From: Clostridia bacterium
GTDB taxonomy: Bacteria; Bacillota; Clostridia; Lachnospirales; Lachnospiraceae
DNA length: 64,000 nucleotides
NCBI GenBank assembly: GCA_910575245.1
Contig: CAJTEN010000017.1
Coordinates: 59,348-123,347 of the forward strand
Direction of reading: 5' to 3'
Shown here: piece by piece, positions 47,781 to 56,844 of the stretch
Layout of the letters: the number at the start of each line of letters is the position of its first letter
Position numbering within the stretch: position 1 is the first letter of the stretch
The notes under the pieces: model-generated
Seen by the model: the letters and a program-made list of their open reading frames with translations, nothing else
Databases searched by the model: none
Told to the model about the DNA's origin: nothing
Translations under genes and position numbers: made by a program

Positions 47781-48668
47781 TTATCCTTTCACGCCGCCGA
47801 TCACAATACCTTTCACAAAATACTTCTGCAGGAAAGGATAAATGACCAAAATAGGCAGTACAGCGATCACTGCGATTCCCATACGGATGCCGACCTGTGG
47901 GATCTTCATATTGGATGCCGCCGTTCCCAGCATACTCGCGTTTCTTGTAAGGAACTCGATATTATTGATCATATTGTTCAGAATCATCTGAATTGTAAAT
48001 AGTTTCTGTTCTGTCACGTAGTATAACCCATTCATCCAGTCATTCCAATAACCCAGGCCAACCATCAGCACCAGTGTAACCACCATCGGCTTGGAAAGCG
48101 GCAGGATTACGCGTCCCAATATCTTCATCTCGCTGGCGCCGTCCAGCTTCGCCGCCTCGATCAGAGAATCCGGTATACTGGAAGAAAAGAAGGAACGCAT
48201 CATAATAACGTAGAAAGCATTCATCATCAGCGAAGGTATGATCAGCGCAAAGACCGTGTTCTTAATATGAAACGTATTCGCATACATCATATAAGTAGGT
48301 ACAAGTCCGCCGTTAAACAGCATTGTGAAAAACAGGAAGAAGGACAGGATCCCCCGATACGGAAGGTCTTTTCTGGAAAGCGGATACGCAAACAGGACCG
48401 TAAGCAGCAGATTGCATCCCGTACCGATCACCGTGACAATGATCGTCATCAGATATCCCCTGAAAATCGTGCCGGCGCTCCTGATAATATAACGGTAGGT
48501 CTCCAGGCTCAGCGCTTCCGGAAAAAAGCTGTACCCGTTCCTGGTCAGTGTGGCTTCCTCCGTAAACGATGCAATGACCATCAATAAAAACGGGAGAATG
48601 CAGCACAACACCAGAAGAATCATAAACAGATGCATCAATGTCTGTTGAAGCTTATCATGTTGAACCAT
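47781..48668 (-). CDS. ABC transporter permease (LplC/YtcP-like)
   Basis: A 295-residue CUT1-type permease with six helices and the EAA loop LIEAAKLDGASEMKILGRVILP. The C-terminus PFLQKYFVKGIVIGGVKG is characteristic of the LplC/YtcP branch that imports oligosaccharides. It follows the second permease gene by 15 bases. Confidence 0.92.
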   Translation of the reverse strand: MVQHDKLQQTLMHLFMILLVLCCILPFLLMVIASFTEEATLTRNGYSFFPEALSLETYRYIIRSAGTIFRGYLMTIIVTVIGTGCNLLLTVLFAYPLSRKDLPYRGILSFFLFFTMLFNGGLVPTYMMYANTFHIKNTVFALIIPSLMMNAFYVIMMRSFFSSSIPDSLIEAAKLDGASEMKILGRVILPLSKPMVVTLVLMVGLGYWNDWMNGLYYVTEQKLFTIQMILNNMINNIEFLTRNASMLGTAASNMKIPQVGIRMGIAVIAVLPILVIYPFLQKYFVKGIVIGGVKG

Positions 48669-48683
48669 TTTTCTGCTCCTTTC

Positions 48684-49628
48684 TTAAAACAGTGCGTTCT
48701 CTTTATCAACTTTCGTTACTACAAAGTTTGCGGTGAGTACCAGTATAAATCCGCAGACAGACTGGAAGAAACCGGCCGCAGCGGATCTTCCCACATCATT
48801 CAGGATGATCAGTCCTTTGTAGACATATACATCGATGGTCGTTGTCACATCATACAGCATTCCGGAATTCATCGGCACCTGATAAAACAACCCGAAATCC
48901 GAATAGAACACCCTTCCGACCGCCAGCAGTGTCATGGTTATAATCGTAGGACGCAGCCCCGGCAGAGTCACATTCCAGATACGCTGCCATCTATTGGTGC
49001 CGTCCACTACCGCCGCTTCATACAGAGACGTATCAATTCCGATCACCGTCGCATAATATATAATACTGTTATAGCCAAAGCTTTTCCACAGATTGACAAA
49101 AGTCAGGATAAAGGGCCAGTATTTCGGCGTCATATACCAGTTGATCCGCTCATGCAGAATCGAATTGTTGATAAAACCATTGTCCGTACTCAGAAAAGCG
49201 AAAGCGATATAACTAACCACTACCATAGAGACCAGATATGGAATCAGAATAAAGACCTGATAAATCTTCTTCGGCACATTCGCCCGAATCTCGTTCAGAA
49301 TGATGGCTACTGCAACCGCAAATATTGTTCCGAATACAATAAACACAAAGTTATATCCCAGCGTATTACGGATGATCATCATCGCATCCTTTGTACTGAA
49401 AAGAAATTTAAAATTGCTCATCCCATTCCATTCACTGCCCAGAATCCCCTTGGAATAGTCATATTTTTTAAATGCCAGGCTTAATCCACCGATCGGCAGA
49501 TAGTTGTTAATCAACAGATAAATTATACCTGGCAGCATCATAAGATACAATTCTCTGTGTCCCCACAGATTACCGAAAAAACCGTTCTTCTTATACGGCG
49601 CTGCTTTTCTTCTCTTTCCATTACTCAT
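48684..49628 (-). CDS. ABC transporter permease (LplB-like)
   Basis: The 314-residue permease has a basic N-terminus, six helices and the EAA loop LYEAAVVDGTNRWQRIWNVTLP. The N-terminal LMMLPGIIYLLINNYLPIGGLSLAFKKYDYSKG is typical of LplB-like subunits. It is the first of the two permeases and is separated from the binding protein by a hairpin. Confidence 0.92.
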   Translation of the reverse strand: MSNGKRRKAAPYKKNGFFGNLWGHRELYLMMLPGIIYLLINNYLPIGGLSLAFKKYDYSKGILGSEWNGMSNFKFLFSTKDAMMIIRNTLGYNFVFIVFGTIFAVAVAIILNEIRANVPKKIYQVFILIPYLVSMVVVSYIAFAFLSTDNGFINNSILHERINWYMTPKYWPFILTFVNLWKSFGYNSIIYYATVIGIDTSLYEAAVVDGTNRWQRIWNVTLPGLRPTIITMTLLAVGRVFYSDFGLFYQVPMNSGMLYDVTTTIDVYVYKGLIILNDVGRSAAAGFFQSVCGFILVLTANFVVTKVDKENALF

Positions 49629-49701
49629 TGTTACCCCCGTTCCGAAACGGTCTGCATGAACGCTTTCTAAACAACTGCGGATTCACCGTCTCTTTATGAG
49701 C

Positions 49702-49747
49702 CAAAACGGGCGGCCGGCAAATGTCCTCCGACCGCCCGTTTTTTGCA
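49702..49747. terminator. Intercistronic hairpin between binding protein and permease genes
   Basis: AAAACGGGCGG-C-CGG pairs with CCG-A-CCGCCCGTTTT, a very stable stem. On the minus strand only four T follow, so termination may be partial or the hairpin may protect the upstream binding-protein mRNA; both would favour more binding protein than permease. Confidence 0.7.
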
Positions 49748-49772
49748 TTACGTTTACGCTGCCCCAGCCATT

Positions 49773-51302
49773 CTACTTTGCAAGATAAGCATCCAGTTCT
49801 CCCTGCATCTTCTCAATCACCTCGTAAAAACCGATCGCCTCCAGCTCTGACTTAATATCCGGAAGCACATCATCCAATCCTACACTGCCAGTCCGAAGCG
49901 GCTCATAATATTTCTCTTCCAGATTCTTATAAGCAGTCACAAAGTCTCCATACTCACTGGTATCAAAATAGAAACCAAAAACTGCCGGCATCTTCACCTT
50001 TGTACTCCATTCCTCTACCGCTGCTTTATAGTCATCCACGGTGGCGGATGCCTTTACTGGGTTCAATAGATAATTCGGATAAGTTGCCGTTGCCGCAAAG
50101 CCGCCATAGGGCTCTGTCTCCGCCGTCATTCCTTCAGGGTAATCCGCACGGCCGTCTTCATCGATCACATAGTGTTTGCCTTCTATGCCGAAGGAAAGCA
50201 GCGTATGAAGCTCGGCATCCGTGTAAAGAGCGCTCAGCAGCGTAAAGGATTCCTCCGGATGTGCACTGTTCGTGCTGATACCATACTGCAGATTACCGAT
50301 ATCGGAAGGCGCCGACTGCGGCGGTATGATCACCCCTGTAGAAACCGTGTTCGGATACAGCGCTTCGAGCGGATCCACATCGGCATTGTGCAGCGTTGCA
50401 AATGCTGCTCCCGCCGTCACCATACTGGTACCTTCCTGTGTATTGCTGATCGCATCCTGCATGATCAGGCCATCCTGATACCACTGATGCGTATAACCGC
50501 AGAACTCTTTGAAAGTATCGGTTTCAAAAACGCTCTGGATCTCAGTCGAATCAAGATCATTGGTGTATGCAAAAGACGTAAGTCCAACCCGTTTCACCCA
50601 AGGCTGGATCCATGACATCTCATTGGTGGACTGAGGAACCAGTGCGTAAATATCCGGATGTGCCTCATGTACCTGGTAAAGCACTTCGCCTAAGCTCTCC
50701 ATATCCGTAATCCCCGCAGGGTCAATCCCCATTTCTTCCACGATGTCCTTATTTAGTACCGCAACTTCATATCCACCGTACTGATATTTCCTGACAAGCC
50801 CGTACATACGTCCGTTCACGCTGGAAGCCTTGATTTCCGCTTCGGTGAAAGTATTTTTCAGTTCATCCGAAGCATTTTCGAAATAGTCTGTGATATCCAG
50901 CAGCTGGCCATTGTTCACATAGGTCGCAAGCGGCGTATTCTCCGGAAAATAGCACGTCACATCCAATTCATCCGTTGTCATTGCCAGATTAATCGACTGG
51001 TCAAAGTTTCCGATCTCAATATAAACCAGCTTCGTCTGAATCCCGTAATTCTCCGCGAGATGAGCATTAATGGCATCCTGCACTTCCATGATCGCCTCAT
51101 CCGTATACGGCGCCAGTGTGGGTATATACAGAGAAACCGTCACCATATCTCCTGTATCCGCCGCTTTTGTATCCGTCGCTTCTTCCTCCTGTGCCGATGC
51201 CTCTGTATCCGCCGTGCCCGAGTCTCCTGAGTTTCCGCATCCTGCCAGCAATCCAATTGTCATTGCTGCACACAACAGTGTTGTTACAATCTTCCTTTTC
51301 AT
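49773..51302 (-). CDS. ABC transporter solute-binding lipoprotein (LplA-like)
   Basis: The 509-residue lipoprotein starts MKRKIVTTLLCAAMTIGLLA at 51302 after AGGAGGAAGAA; the longer frame upstream has no ribosome site. The lipobox is LLAGCGN, followed by a linker of D, T, A, E. The mature part has VSLYIPTLAPYTDEAIMEVQDAI and a C-terminal region resembling the LplA/DUF3502-type binding proteins of YesM/YesN-controlled systems. The ligand is probably an oligosaccharide containing rhamnose, inferred from the neighbouring genes. Confidence 0.9.
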   Translation of the reverse strand: MKRKIVTTLLCAAMTIGLLAGCGNSGDSGTADTEASAQEEEATDTKAADTGDMVTVSLYIPTLAPYTDEAIMEVQDAINAHLAENYGIQTKLVYIEIGNFDQSINLAMTTDELDVTCYFPENTPLATYVNNGQLLDITDYFENASDELKNTFTEAEIKASSVNGRMYGLVRKYQYGGYEVAVLNKDIVEEMGIDPAGITDMESLGEVLYQVHEAHPDIYALVPQSTNEMSWIQPWVKRVGLTSFAYTNDLDSTEIQSVFETDTFKEFCGYTHQWYQDGLIMQDAISNTQEGTSMVTAGAAFATLHNADVDPLEALYPNTVSTGVIIPPQSAPSDIGNLQYGISTNSAHPEESFTLLSALYTDAELHTLLSFGIEGKHYVIDEDGRADYPEGMTAETEPYGGFAATATYPNYLLNPVKASATVDDYKAAVEEWSTKVKMPAVFGFYFDTSEYGDFVTAYKNLEEKYYEPLRTGSVGLDDVLPDIKSELEAIGFYEVIEKMQGELDAYLAK

Positions 51303-51413
51303 TTCTTCCTCCTGTCTGCCCGCCTTATCGGGTGTGCGTTTATTTGTTACTGTATTCAGTATATCGGACGGACACATCCGAAAGTAGTTGTTTTCAGACC
51401 TGGATGATTGATT

Positions 51414-52781
51414 TTACGACTTATCGGCTCTGCGTTCCTCATTCTCTTCTCGTATCTGTTTCATCTGCTTATCCAGTCTAAAATAGCCTCTTAAAGAAAG
51501 CGCAACGACTACATACAGAGCCATCGGCACCAGACTGAACAGGAGCCGGATTCCCAACAGGGTGCCGTCGGACTGTACCTCCAATGTGCCGTTATAGCCG
51601 ACCATTGTCAGCATCACGCCCAACCCTGCACTTCCTACCGCAGCGCCGACCTTTTTTGCAAGGCTGATCACGCTGGACATAGTACCTTCCATACGAGGGC
51701 GTCCCTTCCATTCGTTATATTCCGCGCATTCCAGAACCGCAAGAGCAAGCAGCATACTTCCGGGAACAGTGCCGGTTCCTGTCATAACGGCCGCAATGGC
51801 AAGCAGGACAATATTCGCATCTGCAAAAAAATTCAAAAGATAACCTGCAGCGGATAGCAAAAAACCTGCGAACATCAATTTCACTACAGATGTCTTCTTC
51901 AGGAGCGGAGGAAACGCGAACGCCAGAGGAATGCCGATCATCTGTACCAGGCTGGCAATGCTCATCAATCCCACATTGCCGACAATCCATGTGTAATAGT
52001 ATACGGTCGTTCCCATATTCGTGACAAAGTTGAAGATCAGTCCCATCAGCGCCAATATCAGGATAAACGGGTTGCCTTTGATCAGGCTGATGATATCCGA
52101 AACCTTCAGCGGCTCTTCCTTTTTCTCCGTATCCGCATCTACATTATATTTTTCCTTGACGAAAAGCATTCTCAGGATACCGATTCCGCCCATGGCAATC
52201 GCAAAGGTTCCTACCAAAAGACTCCACCCTGTAGCAGAATCGGCATATTTTGCCATCAAGATAGGAAATCCGACATTAAAGAGAACGGACGCCAGCATCG
52301 TGATCACGCTGCTGTATGAGGTTAACTTGACAATCTGGTTCCCCTTGAAGGCACGCACCAGATATACAGTGTTGCTGGCATTCAAGAACGTGTAGGAAAC
52401 CGCATTTACCATCGTGTACATCACGAAGATCCAGACACATTTCATGATCTCGCTTAACCCGGTCGGGCAGGAGAACATCAACCATGTACACACCCACATC
52501 AGCAGGATAAACACCTCGTAGGGACGTGCCTTCCCCCATTTGGTCTGTGTCCTGTCCACAATAAATCCGGCACAGGCGTCGGTCACGCTGTCCACCAGCT
52601 TACTTGCTACCATGATAATACTGATATAGGCCGGCGTGACACCAAGCGTATCAGTACAGTATGCCATCAGGAATCCTGCCAGCAGGACATACACGGATGT
52701 GGAGATCATACGGCTGTTCCACAATAACAGATTGCCAAAACCCAGTTTTTCTCCTGAATCATTCAGTTGCTTTTTACCCAT
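51414..52781 (-). CDS. GPH-family (MelB-like) sugar:cation symporter
   Basis: The 455-residue protein has twelve predicted helices and starts MGKKQLNDSGEKLGFGNLLLW at 52781 after GGAGGAAGAGGAA. The family signature DACAGFIVDRTQTKWGKARPYEVF is near residue 65-90. Members transport melibiose, xylosides or glucuronides with Na+ or H+. Its place between the esterase and the binding-protein gene suggests uptake of a product of the same glycan. Confidence 0.92.
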   Translation of the reverse strand: MGKKQLNDSGEKLGFGNLLLWNSRMISTSVYVLLAGFLMAYCTDTLGVTPAYISIIMVASKLVDSVTDACAGFIVDRTQTKWGKARPYEVFILLMWVCTWLMFSCPTGLSEIMKCVWIFVMYTMVNAVSYTFLNASNTVYLVRAFKGNQIVKLTSYSSVITMLASVLFNVGFPILMAKYADSATGWSLLVGTFAIAMGGIGILRMLFVKEKYNVDADTEKKEEPLKVSDIISLIKGNPFILILALMGLIFNFVTNMGTTVYYYTWIVGNVGLMSIASLVQMIGIPLAFAFPPLLKKTSVVKLMFAGFLLSAAGYLLNFFADANIVLLAIAAVMTGTGTVPGSMLLALAVLECAEYNEWKGRPRMEGTMSSVISLAKKVGAAVGSAGLGVMLTMVGYNGTLEVQSDGTLLGIRLLFSLVPMALYVVVALSLRGYFRLDKQMKQIREENEERRADKS

Positions 52782-52865
52782 TTCCTCTTCCTCCATTGTT
52801 CTATGTGTTTTCTTTTTCAGATACCGCTTAAGCCAAGCTTGCTCCTTGCCTGGCGACGGGATATT

Positions 52866-54947
52866 TTACTCCACCATGACCCTCGCCCGGTCAATGTTCC
52901 GTATCTGTGTAAAAGGCTCCGTCTTGTCGCCGCTTCGTTCCGATTTCACACGGACTACCGCAAAGTAGGTTCCCGGCTTCTCGAATACATGCACGGCCTT
53001 CGCCGTTCCTCTCTGGCCGTTGTCACACAGTTCCCACTTTCCCTTCTCCGGAAAATCGGTCTCGCCCTCGAAACTCCACTCTACGAAGGTCAGGCTGCCC
53101 GCTCCTTCCGGCACTTCCGCCTCTGCGGTAAAATGCACCGGCTCGCCTGCTTTGGCATGGGCGTATTTGCTTCCGTTGGCGTTCAGGGATACCACCGGCT
53201 GCAGGCCGCCCCGTTCCGCTGCCGAATCCGGTACCAGCACATGGCCGCCATCCACTTCATAATGGCTGGACGGCAAGGGCTCCACCCCTTCTTCCACCCA
53301 CAGCGCCAGATCAATCAACGCCTGCTTTAAACCGGCAATATAACTGGTTGCATGCAGTTCGTCAACTGACGCTGTAATATCGTCATGAAGCACGTTGTCG
53401 AAATAATACAGGCGGCAGTAATCCGTGTCTTTTCCGTCATGCTCCGAAGCTACTTTTCTCCGATACCAGTCCGCCTGCCATGGATAAGCCTGTTCGTCCA
53501 TCAATGACGCACAGATGATGATCTTCCCCTGGATCATGCCGTTCTGTTTGCAGCCCGGTCCATTGCCGCAGAATACCGGCCCTGCCAATGTTTTCCGCTG
53601 AGGATAGAGAGGGGCTTTATCCATACCGCGGAACTGATCCCAGGCATGGTAATCCGGCGTGGGAACCTGATGTCTGTGATAAGTCTGGATCGCAATATAA
53701 TCCGAGTTGTCCAGATGCACCTCATCTCCGATCTCCATCAGTTCCAATGTTTCCATAATAGGATCCGTGCCGAATCCGTCCGTCAGATAGACGCGTCCGT
53801 CCGTAACCTTTCCGACCTGCAGTTTCTTTCCCTCCGCCTTTCCGCTTAAGACTGTCAGAATCAGACCCTTCAGGTACAGGTTATGCCCTTCCGCCGGAAC
53901 TGGCAGATGCGTCAGTTCCAGCCAGGGTTCCGTATCTGTCCCAGAACTACTGAGCATCTTCTTCCATGCGTCATTGACACCGTTTCTTGTATCAACGACC
54001 TTCTTCGCATCCTCTCTCTCCAGAGTCTGCATTTTCTTTCCGGGCACATAACACAACCTGATCTTACTGTCCATGCAAATCCGTTCTCTCGCGGCGCTGC
54101 TCTCAGGATCGGCGCCCAAATAACCGGGTTCCTTCCAGAATTCCTCAAAGTAAGAAGTGTCCATTGCCTTAATCCCCGGCAGCAGTACCGGAAGCGCTCC
54201 GTCATTTAAGTCCGCACTGGAAAACCAGCTCTTAAGCGGATATCCGAACAATGTTGCCTCCTTGAGCGCCGCTGCCTCTTCCTCGTTCAATCCCGCATAA
54301 GGATCGCCGCTGCCGCCTGCATCCACCGCATCGATGATCTGTCCAATCTTGTTCCGCAGCAGCCGCTCCGCATGGGCACGCGTAGTCTGGCAGTTAGGGA
54401 TCGCATAAGGGGATCCAATCACATAAGGCGCCGCCCCGTCAAAAGCATTGGTATTCTCAATACAGGCAATCGTCCGGTATCCACCGCCGCTACCACCGTA
54501 CACATACCCGTACGGGCGGTGCTCATAGCCGTACACCTTTCTGGCCATCATCCGGGAATACTCCGCCGCTGCAGCACTGGAGCGGTAAGACATGGTATTG
54601 TCATCCGAGTTTGTAAAAATTGCTCCAGAACCCATATTAGACTCCACATAGTAGGCGCCGTGTGTGATACAGAAAGCGATCTTGTCATCAATGCCCGTCA
54701 CTGCAACAGAGGCCAGTTCCTCCTCCGGCCCCGGAAAGGGCGAAAGATATTGGTAGAACCGCTCCTCATAATCCTCCGCCTCCGGGAAGCAGAAAGAAAA
54801 CTTCACCGGCGTTCCCTCGAAGCCACCGTGCATGTACCGATAGGGAATCCGGCGCCCGTTGTCCAATTCCCGAATACGTGGTTCATCGATGTCGATATAG
54901 GCTTTGCTAAACTGCTCGTCTTTTGTTGCGTCATAAATTTCATTCAT
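52866..54947 (-). CDS. Alpha/beta-hydrolase with PKD-like C-terminal domain, tannase/feruloyl-esterase-like
   Basis: A 693-residue protein without a signal peptide. The nucleophile elbow YGGSGGGYRT places the serine near residue 153, inside a region (GYVYGGSGGGYRTIACIENT) like tannase and feruloyl esterase. Asp- and His-containing segments further on include ALPVLLPGIKAMDTSYFEE and NSDYIAIQTYHRHQVPTP. The last 110 residues (PVVSLNANGSKYAHAKAGEP, VHVFEKPGTYFAVVRVK) form a PKD-like beta-sandwich. The start MNEIYD follows AAGGAGG by 11 bases; earlier in-frame starts exist. Family not certain. Confidence 0.65.
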   Translation of the reverse strand: MNEIYDATKDEQFSKAYIDIDEPRIRELDNGRRIPYRYMHGGFEGTPVKFSFCFPEAEDYEERFYQYLSPFPGPEEELASVAVTGIDDKIAFCITHGAYYVESNMGSGAIFTNSDDNTMSYRSSAAAAEYSRMMARKVYGYEHRPYGYVYGGSGGGYRTIACIENTNAFDGAAPYVIGSPYAIPNCQTTRAHAERLLRNKIGQIIDAVDAGGSGDPYAGLNEEEAAALKEATLFGYPLKSWFSSADLNDGALPVLLPGIKAMDTSYFEEFWKEPGYLGADPESSAARERICMDSKIRLCYVPGKKMQTLEREDAKKVVDTRNGVNDAWKKMLSSSGTDTEPWLELTHLPVPAEGHNLYLKGLILTVLSGKAEGKKLQVGKVTDGRVYLTDGFGTDPIMETLELMEIGDEVHLDNSDYIAIQTYHRHQVPTPDYHAWDQFRGMDKAPLYPQRKTLAGPVFCGNGPGCKQNGMIQGKIIICASLMDEQAYPWQADWYRRKVASEHDGKDTDYCRLYYFDNVLHDDITASVDELHATSYIAGLKQALIDLALWVEEGVEPLPSSHYEVDGGHVLVPDSAAERGGLQPVVSLNANGSKYAHAKAGEPVHFTAEAEVPEGAGSLTFVEWSFEGETDFPEKGKWELCDNGQRGTAKAVHVFEKPGTYFAVVRVKSERSGDKTEPFTQIRNIDRARVMVE

Positions 54948-55067
54948 ACCATACATAACCTCCTTGAATTCTTTGATAACGTTCTTCCCCACTGTATCGC
55001 CCGTCTGTGACAGTTCCAATAACTCTATTTTCCTGTTATCTGCATAACTGTTATCTTCATTGTCCTC

Positions 55068-55073
55068 ATTATA
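55068..55073 (-). promoter_or_regulatory. Possible -10 element for the esterase operon
   Basis: A consensus TATAAT on the minus strand lies about 120 bases before the esterase start, downstream of the terminator at 55194. No convincing -35 was found at the usual spacing. Confidence 0.35.
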
Positions 55074-55193
55074 TAAGAAAATCTCTCCGGATCAGGTATC
55101 TGTTTTTGCGCTTATGTATCCTTTTTATCCATGATTGGGCAAGAGCTCCAATTTAGACCCAGAATGACAAAAAATTATACCCTGCCGCAGCAC

Positions 55194-55222
55194 AAAAAAA
55201 GGAGTGACAAAACATCACTCCT
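55194..55222 (-). terminator. Terminator after the AraC and 74-residue genes
   Basis: AGGAGTGA / TCACTCCT with loop TGTTTTG is followed by TTTTTTTG on the minus strand, about 35 bases after the small gene. Confidence 0.92.
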
Positions 55223-55257
55223 GTCCCAAACGCCGTATTCCTTTCTGCCGCCACCGC

Positions 55258-55482
55258 TTAGTACACAAATTCCGCCAGCTTCTCCTGATCCTCCGAATCG
55301 CAGGCCACTATGCTGTTCCTCAGGATTTCCCGCTGCTCCGTCAGCACCACGAACACATACTGTGACAACGCCGACTTCAGGTTCAGCTGGTCGCCCTCCT
55401 CCGTCTCCAGGAACACATCTCCTTTGCACTCCTTTACTCTCCTGACAAATGCCACCAGATCAATTCCTTCTTTCAGCCTCAT
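55258..55482 (-). CDS. 74-residue protein coupled to an AraC regulator
   Basis: The frame MRLKEGIDLVAFVRRVKECK to SEDQEKLAEFVY is protein-like and overlaps the AraC stop as ATGA, a sign of translational coupling. The AGGAGAACAGAT ribosome site is within the AraC end. The segment EEGDQLNLKSALSQYVFVVL is compact and likely folds as alpha/beta. I know of similar small proteins in Lachnospiraceae without a defined function. Confidence 0.75.
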   Translation of the reverse strand: MRLKEGIDLVAFVRRVKECKGDVFLETEEGDQLNLKSALSQYVFVVLTEQREILRNSIVACDSEDQEKLAEFVY

Positions 55483-56738
55483 ATCTGTTCTCCTTCCTTA
55501 CCGATTCCGTCTCTGTACGCGGCAGGCGTCATTCCCACAACCTCCTGAAACACCCTGCTGAAATAATTTCTTGTCCCAAACTGCAGCGTATCGCTGATCT
55601 CCTGAATACTCTTCCTCGAAGTCATCAATTCTACCTTTGCATACTCAATCCGTGCCTGCTTGATATAATCAGAGACCTTGATCCCCATCTCTTTGTAAAA
55701 TTTCCTTGTAAAATAGTAAGTCGCATATCCCATTTTCGCAGCGATCCCGTCCACGTCCAGCGGCTTTGTCACGTTGGCCCGGATGTAATCGCAACATTCC
55801 TGAATCGTCTTCGAGATCAGCGGATTCTCCCTGCCGTCATGCACCCTACTCACATAGTCATCCAACATTTCCGTATTCAGATTCTTCAGTTTCGTAATGG
55901 TATCCACCCGTTCGATTTTGGTATGATACTTTACTTCCATCTCCTTCGCCGTCTTGATGGACACGCCGCCCTGTATCGCCGCCCGGCAGCACAGCGAGCA
56001 GAAGACCAGCACCTCATTCTTGGCGTCCCGAAGCGCATTCCCGGACACCGGAGTCAACTCGCTCTCGAAGTCCTTCCTCTCATTGTAGATTTCCCCATAA
56101 TTTAAATTTCCGTCTGTCACGGCTTTCAGCAGCAGCATCTCGCTCTTCATAATACGTTCCGGATCGCTTGCCATTGCAATATCCGCTACGTCCTCTTCGC
56201 CCTCTATAAATTGTTTCGTCCTCTCATCCTGAAAAAGGAAATCCACCGGCAGGATCTTCTCCGATGTCAAAGTATAGTGCAGCATCTTGGCATACTGATT
56301 CATCATAGGCAGCGTGATCACCGGCACCGTAGTCAGCATCCTTGTCAGCTGCCGCCGCAGGAAGACGGATGAGATCCTTTCCCTCAGGGAGTCCTCGATA
56401 TATTTAACGGAGGTCTTACTTAAGAACATAGGACCCATCAGGACACGGCATCTCCAGCTACCGTCGGATACCATGTCCTCCGCAATCCAAACCAGACCGA
56501 TCTGGTCACTCAGAATTACCGGTCTGTCCCATTCCCTCCGTTTCTCATAGAGAAAATCCAGACAATCGCTAAGTTCCAGAAAAGACCAGATTTCTTTCTC
56601 ATTAATACATGTAGAATAATTCAATTCTCTGTTATGTCCCAGGCTCCACATTCCCAGATCCGCGCCCGCGAAGGCGTTCGCCGCCAAAAACCGGCTTCTC
56701 ACCTGCACCGCAAATTCGTCTATATCTATTTTCTTCAT
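55479..56738 (-). CDS. AraC-family regulator with PocR/large N-terminal sensor
   Basis: The 419-residue regulator has a long N-terminal region (about 1-310) without a clear cupin, containing ICINEKEIWSFLELSDCLDF. The C-terminal AraC domain has KPLDVDGIAAKMGYATYYFTRKFYKEMGIKVSDYI and SIQEISDTLQFGTRNYFSRVFQEVVGMTPAAYR. It probably controls the adjoining esterase, symporter and importer genes. The N-terminal domain type is uncertain. Confidence 0.85.
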   Translation of the reverse strand: MKKIDIDEFAVQVRSRFLAANAFAGADLGMWSLGHNRELNYSTCINEKEIWSFLELSDCLDFLYEKRREWDRPVILSDQIGLVWIAEDMVSDGSWRCRVLMGPMFLSKTSVKYIEDSLRERISSVFLRRQLTRMLTTVPVITLPMMNQYAKMLHYTLTSEKILPVDFLFQDERTKQFIEGEEDVADIAMASDPERIMKSEMLLLKAVTDGNLNYGEIYNERKDFESELTPVSGNALRDAKNEVLVFCSLCCRAAIQGGVSIKTAKEMEVKYHTKIERVDTITKLKNLNTEMLDDYVSRVHDGRENPLISKTIQECCDYIRANVTKPLDVDGIAAKMGYATYYFTRKFYKEMGIKVSDYIKQARIEYAKVELMTSRKSIQEISDTLQFGTRNYFSRVFQEVVGMTPAAYRDGIGKEGEQI

Positions 56739-56844
56739 GTATTCTCTCCGCCTTTTCGGATTGTTTCAAAACGTGCCGTTTCTCTCCAGACCAAAATAAC
56801 ATAGGAAAAAGGTAGTTTCAGCATGCCACCGAATCCGTAGTGAC

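Noticed and set aside
54372..55010. A 212-codon plus-strand frame opposite the esterase gene
   Set aside because: It mirrors the coding strand of the esterase and lacks a ribosome site.
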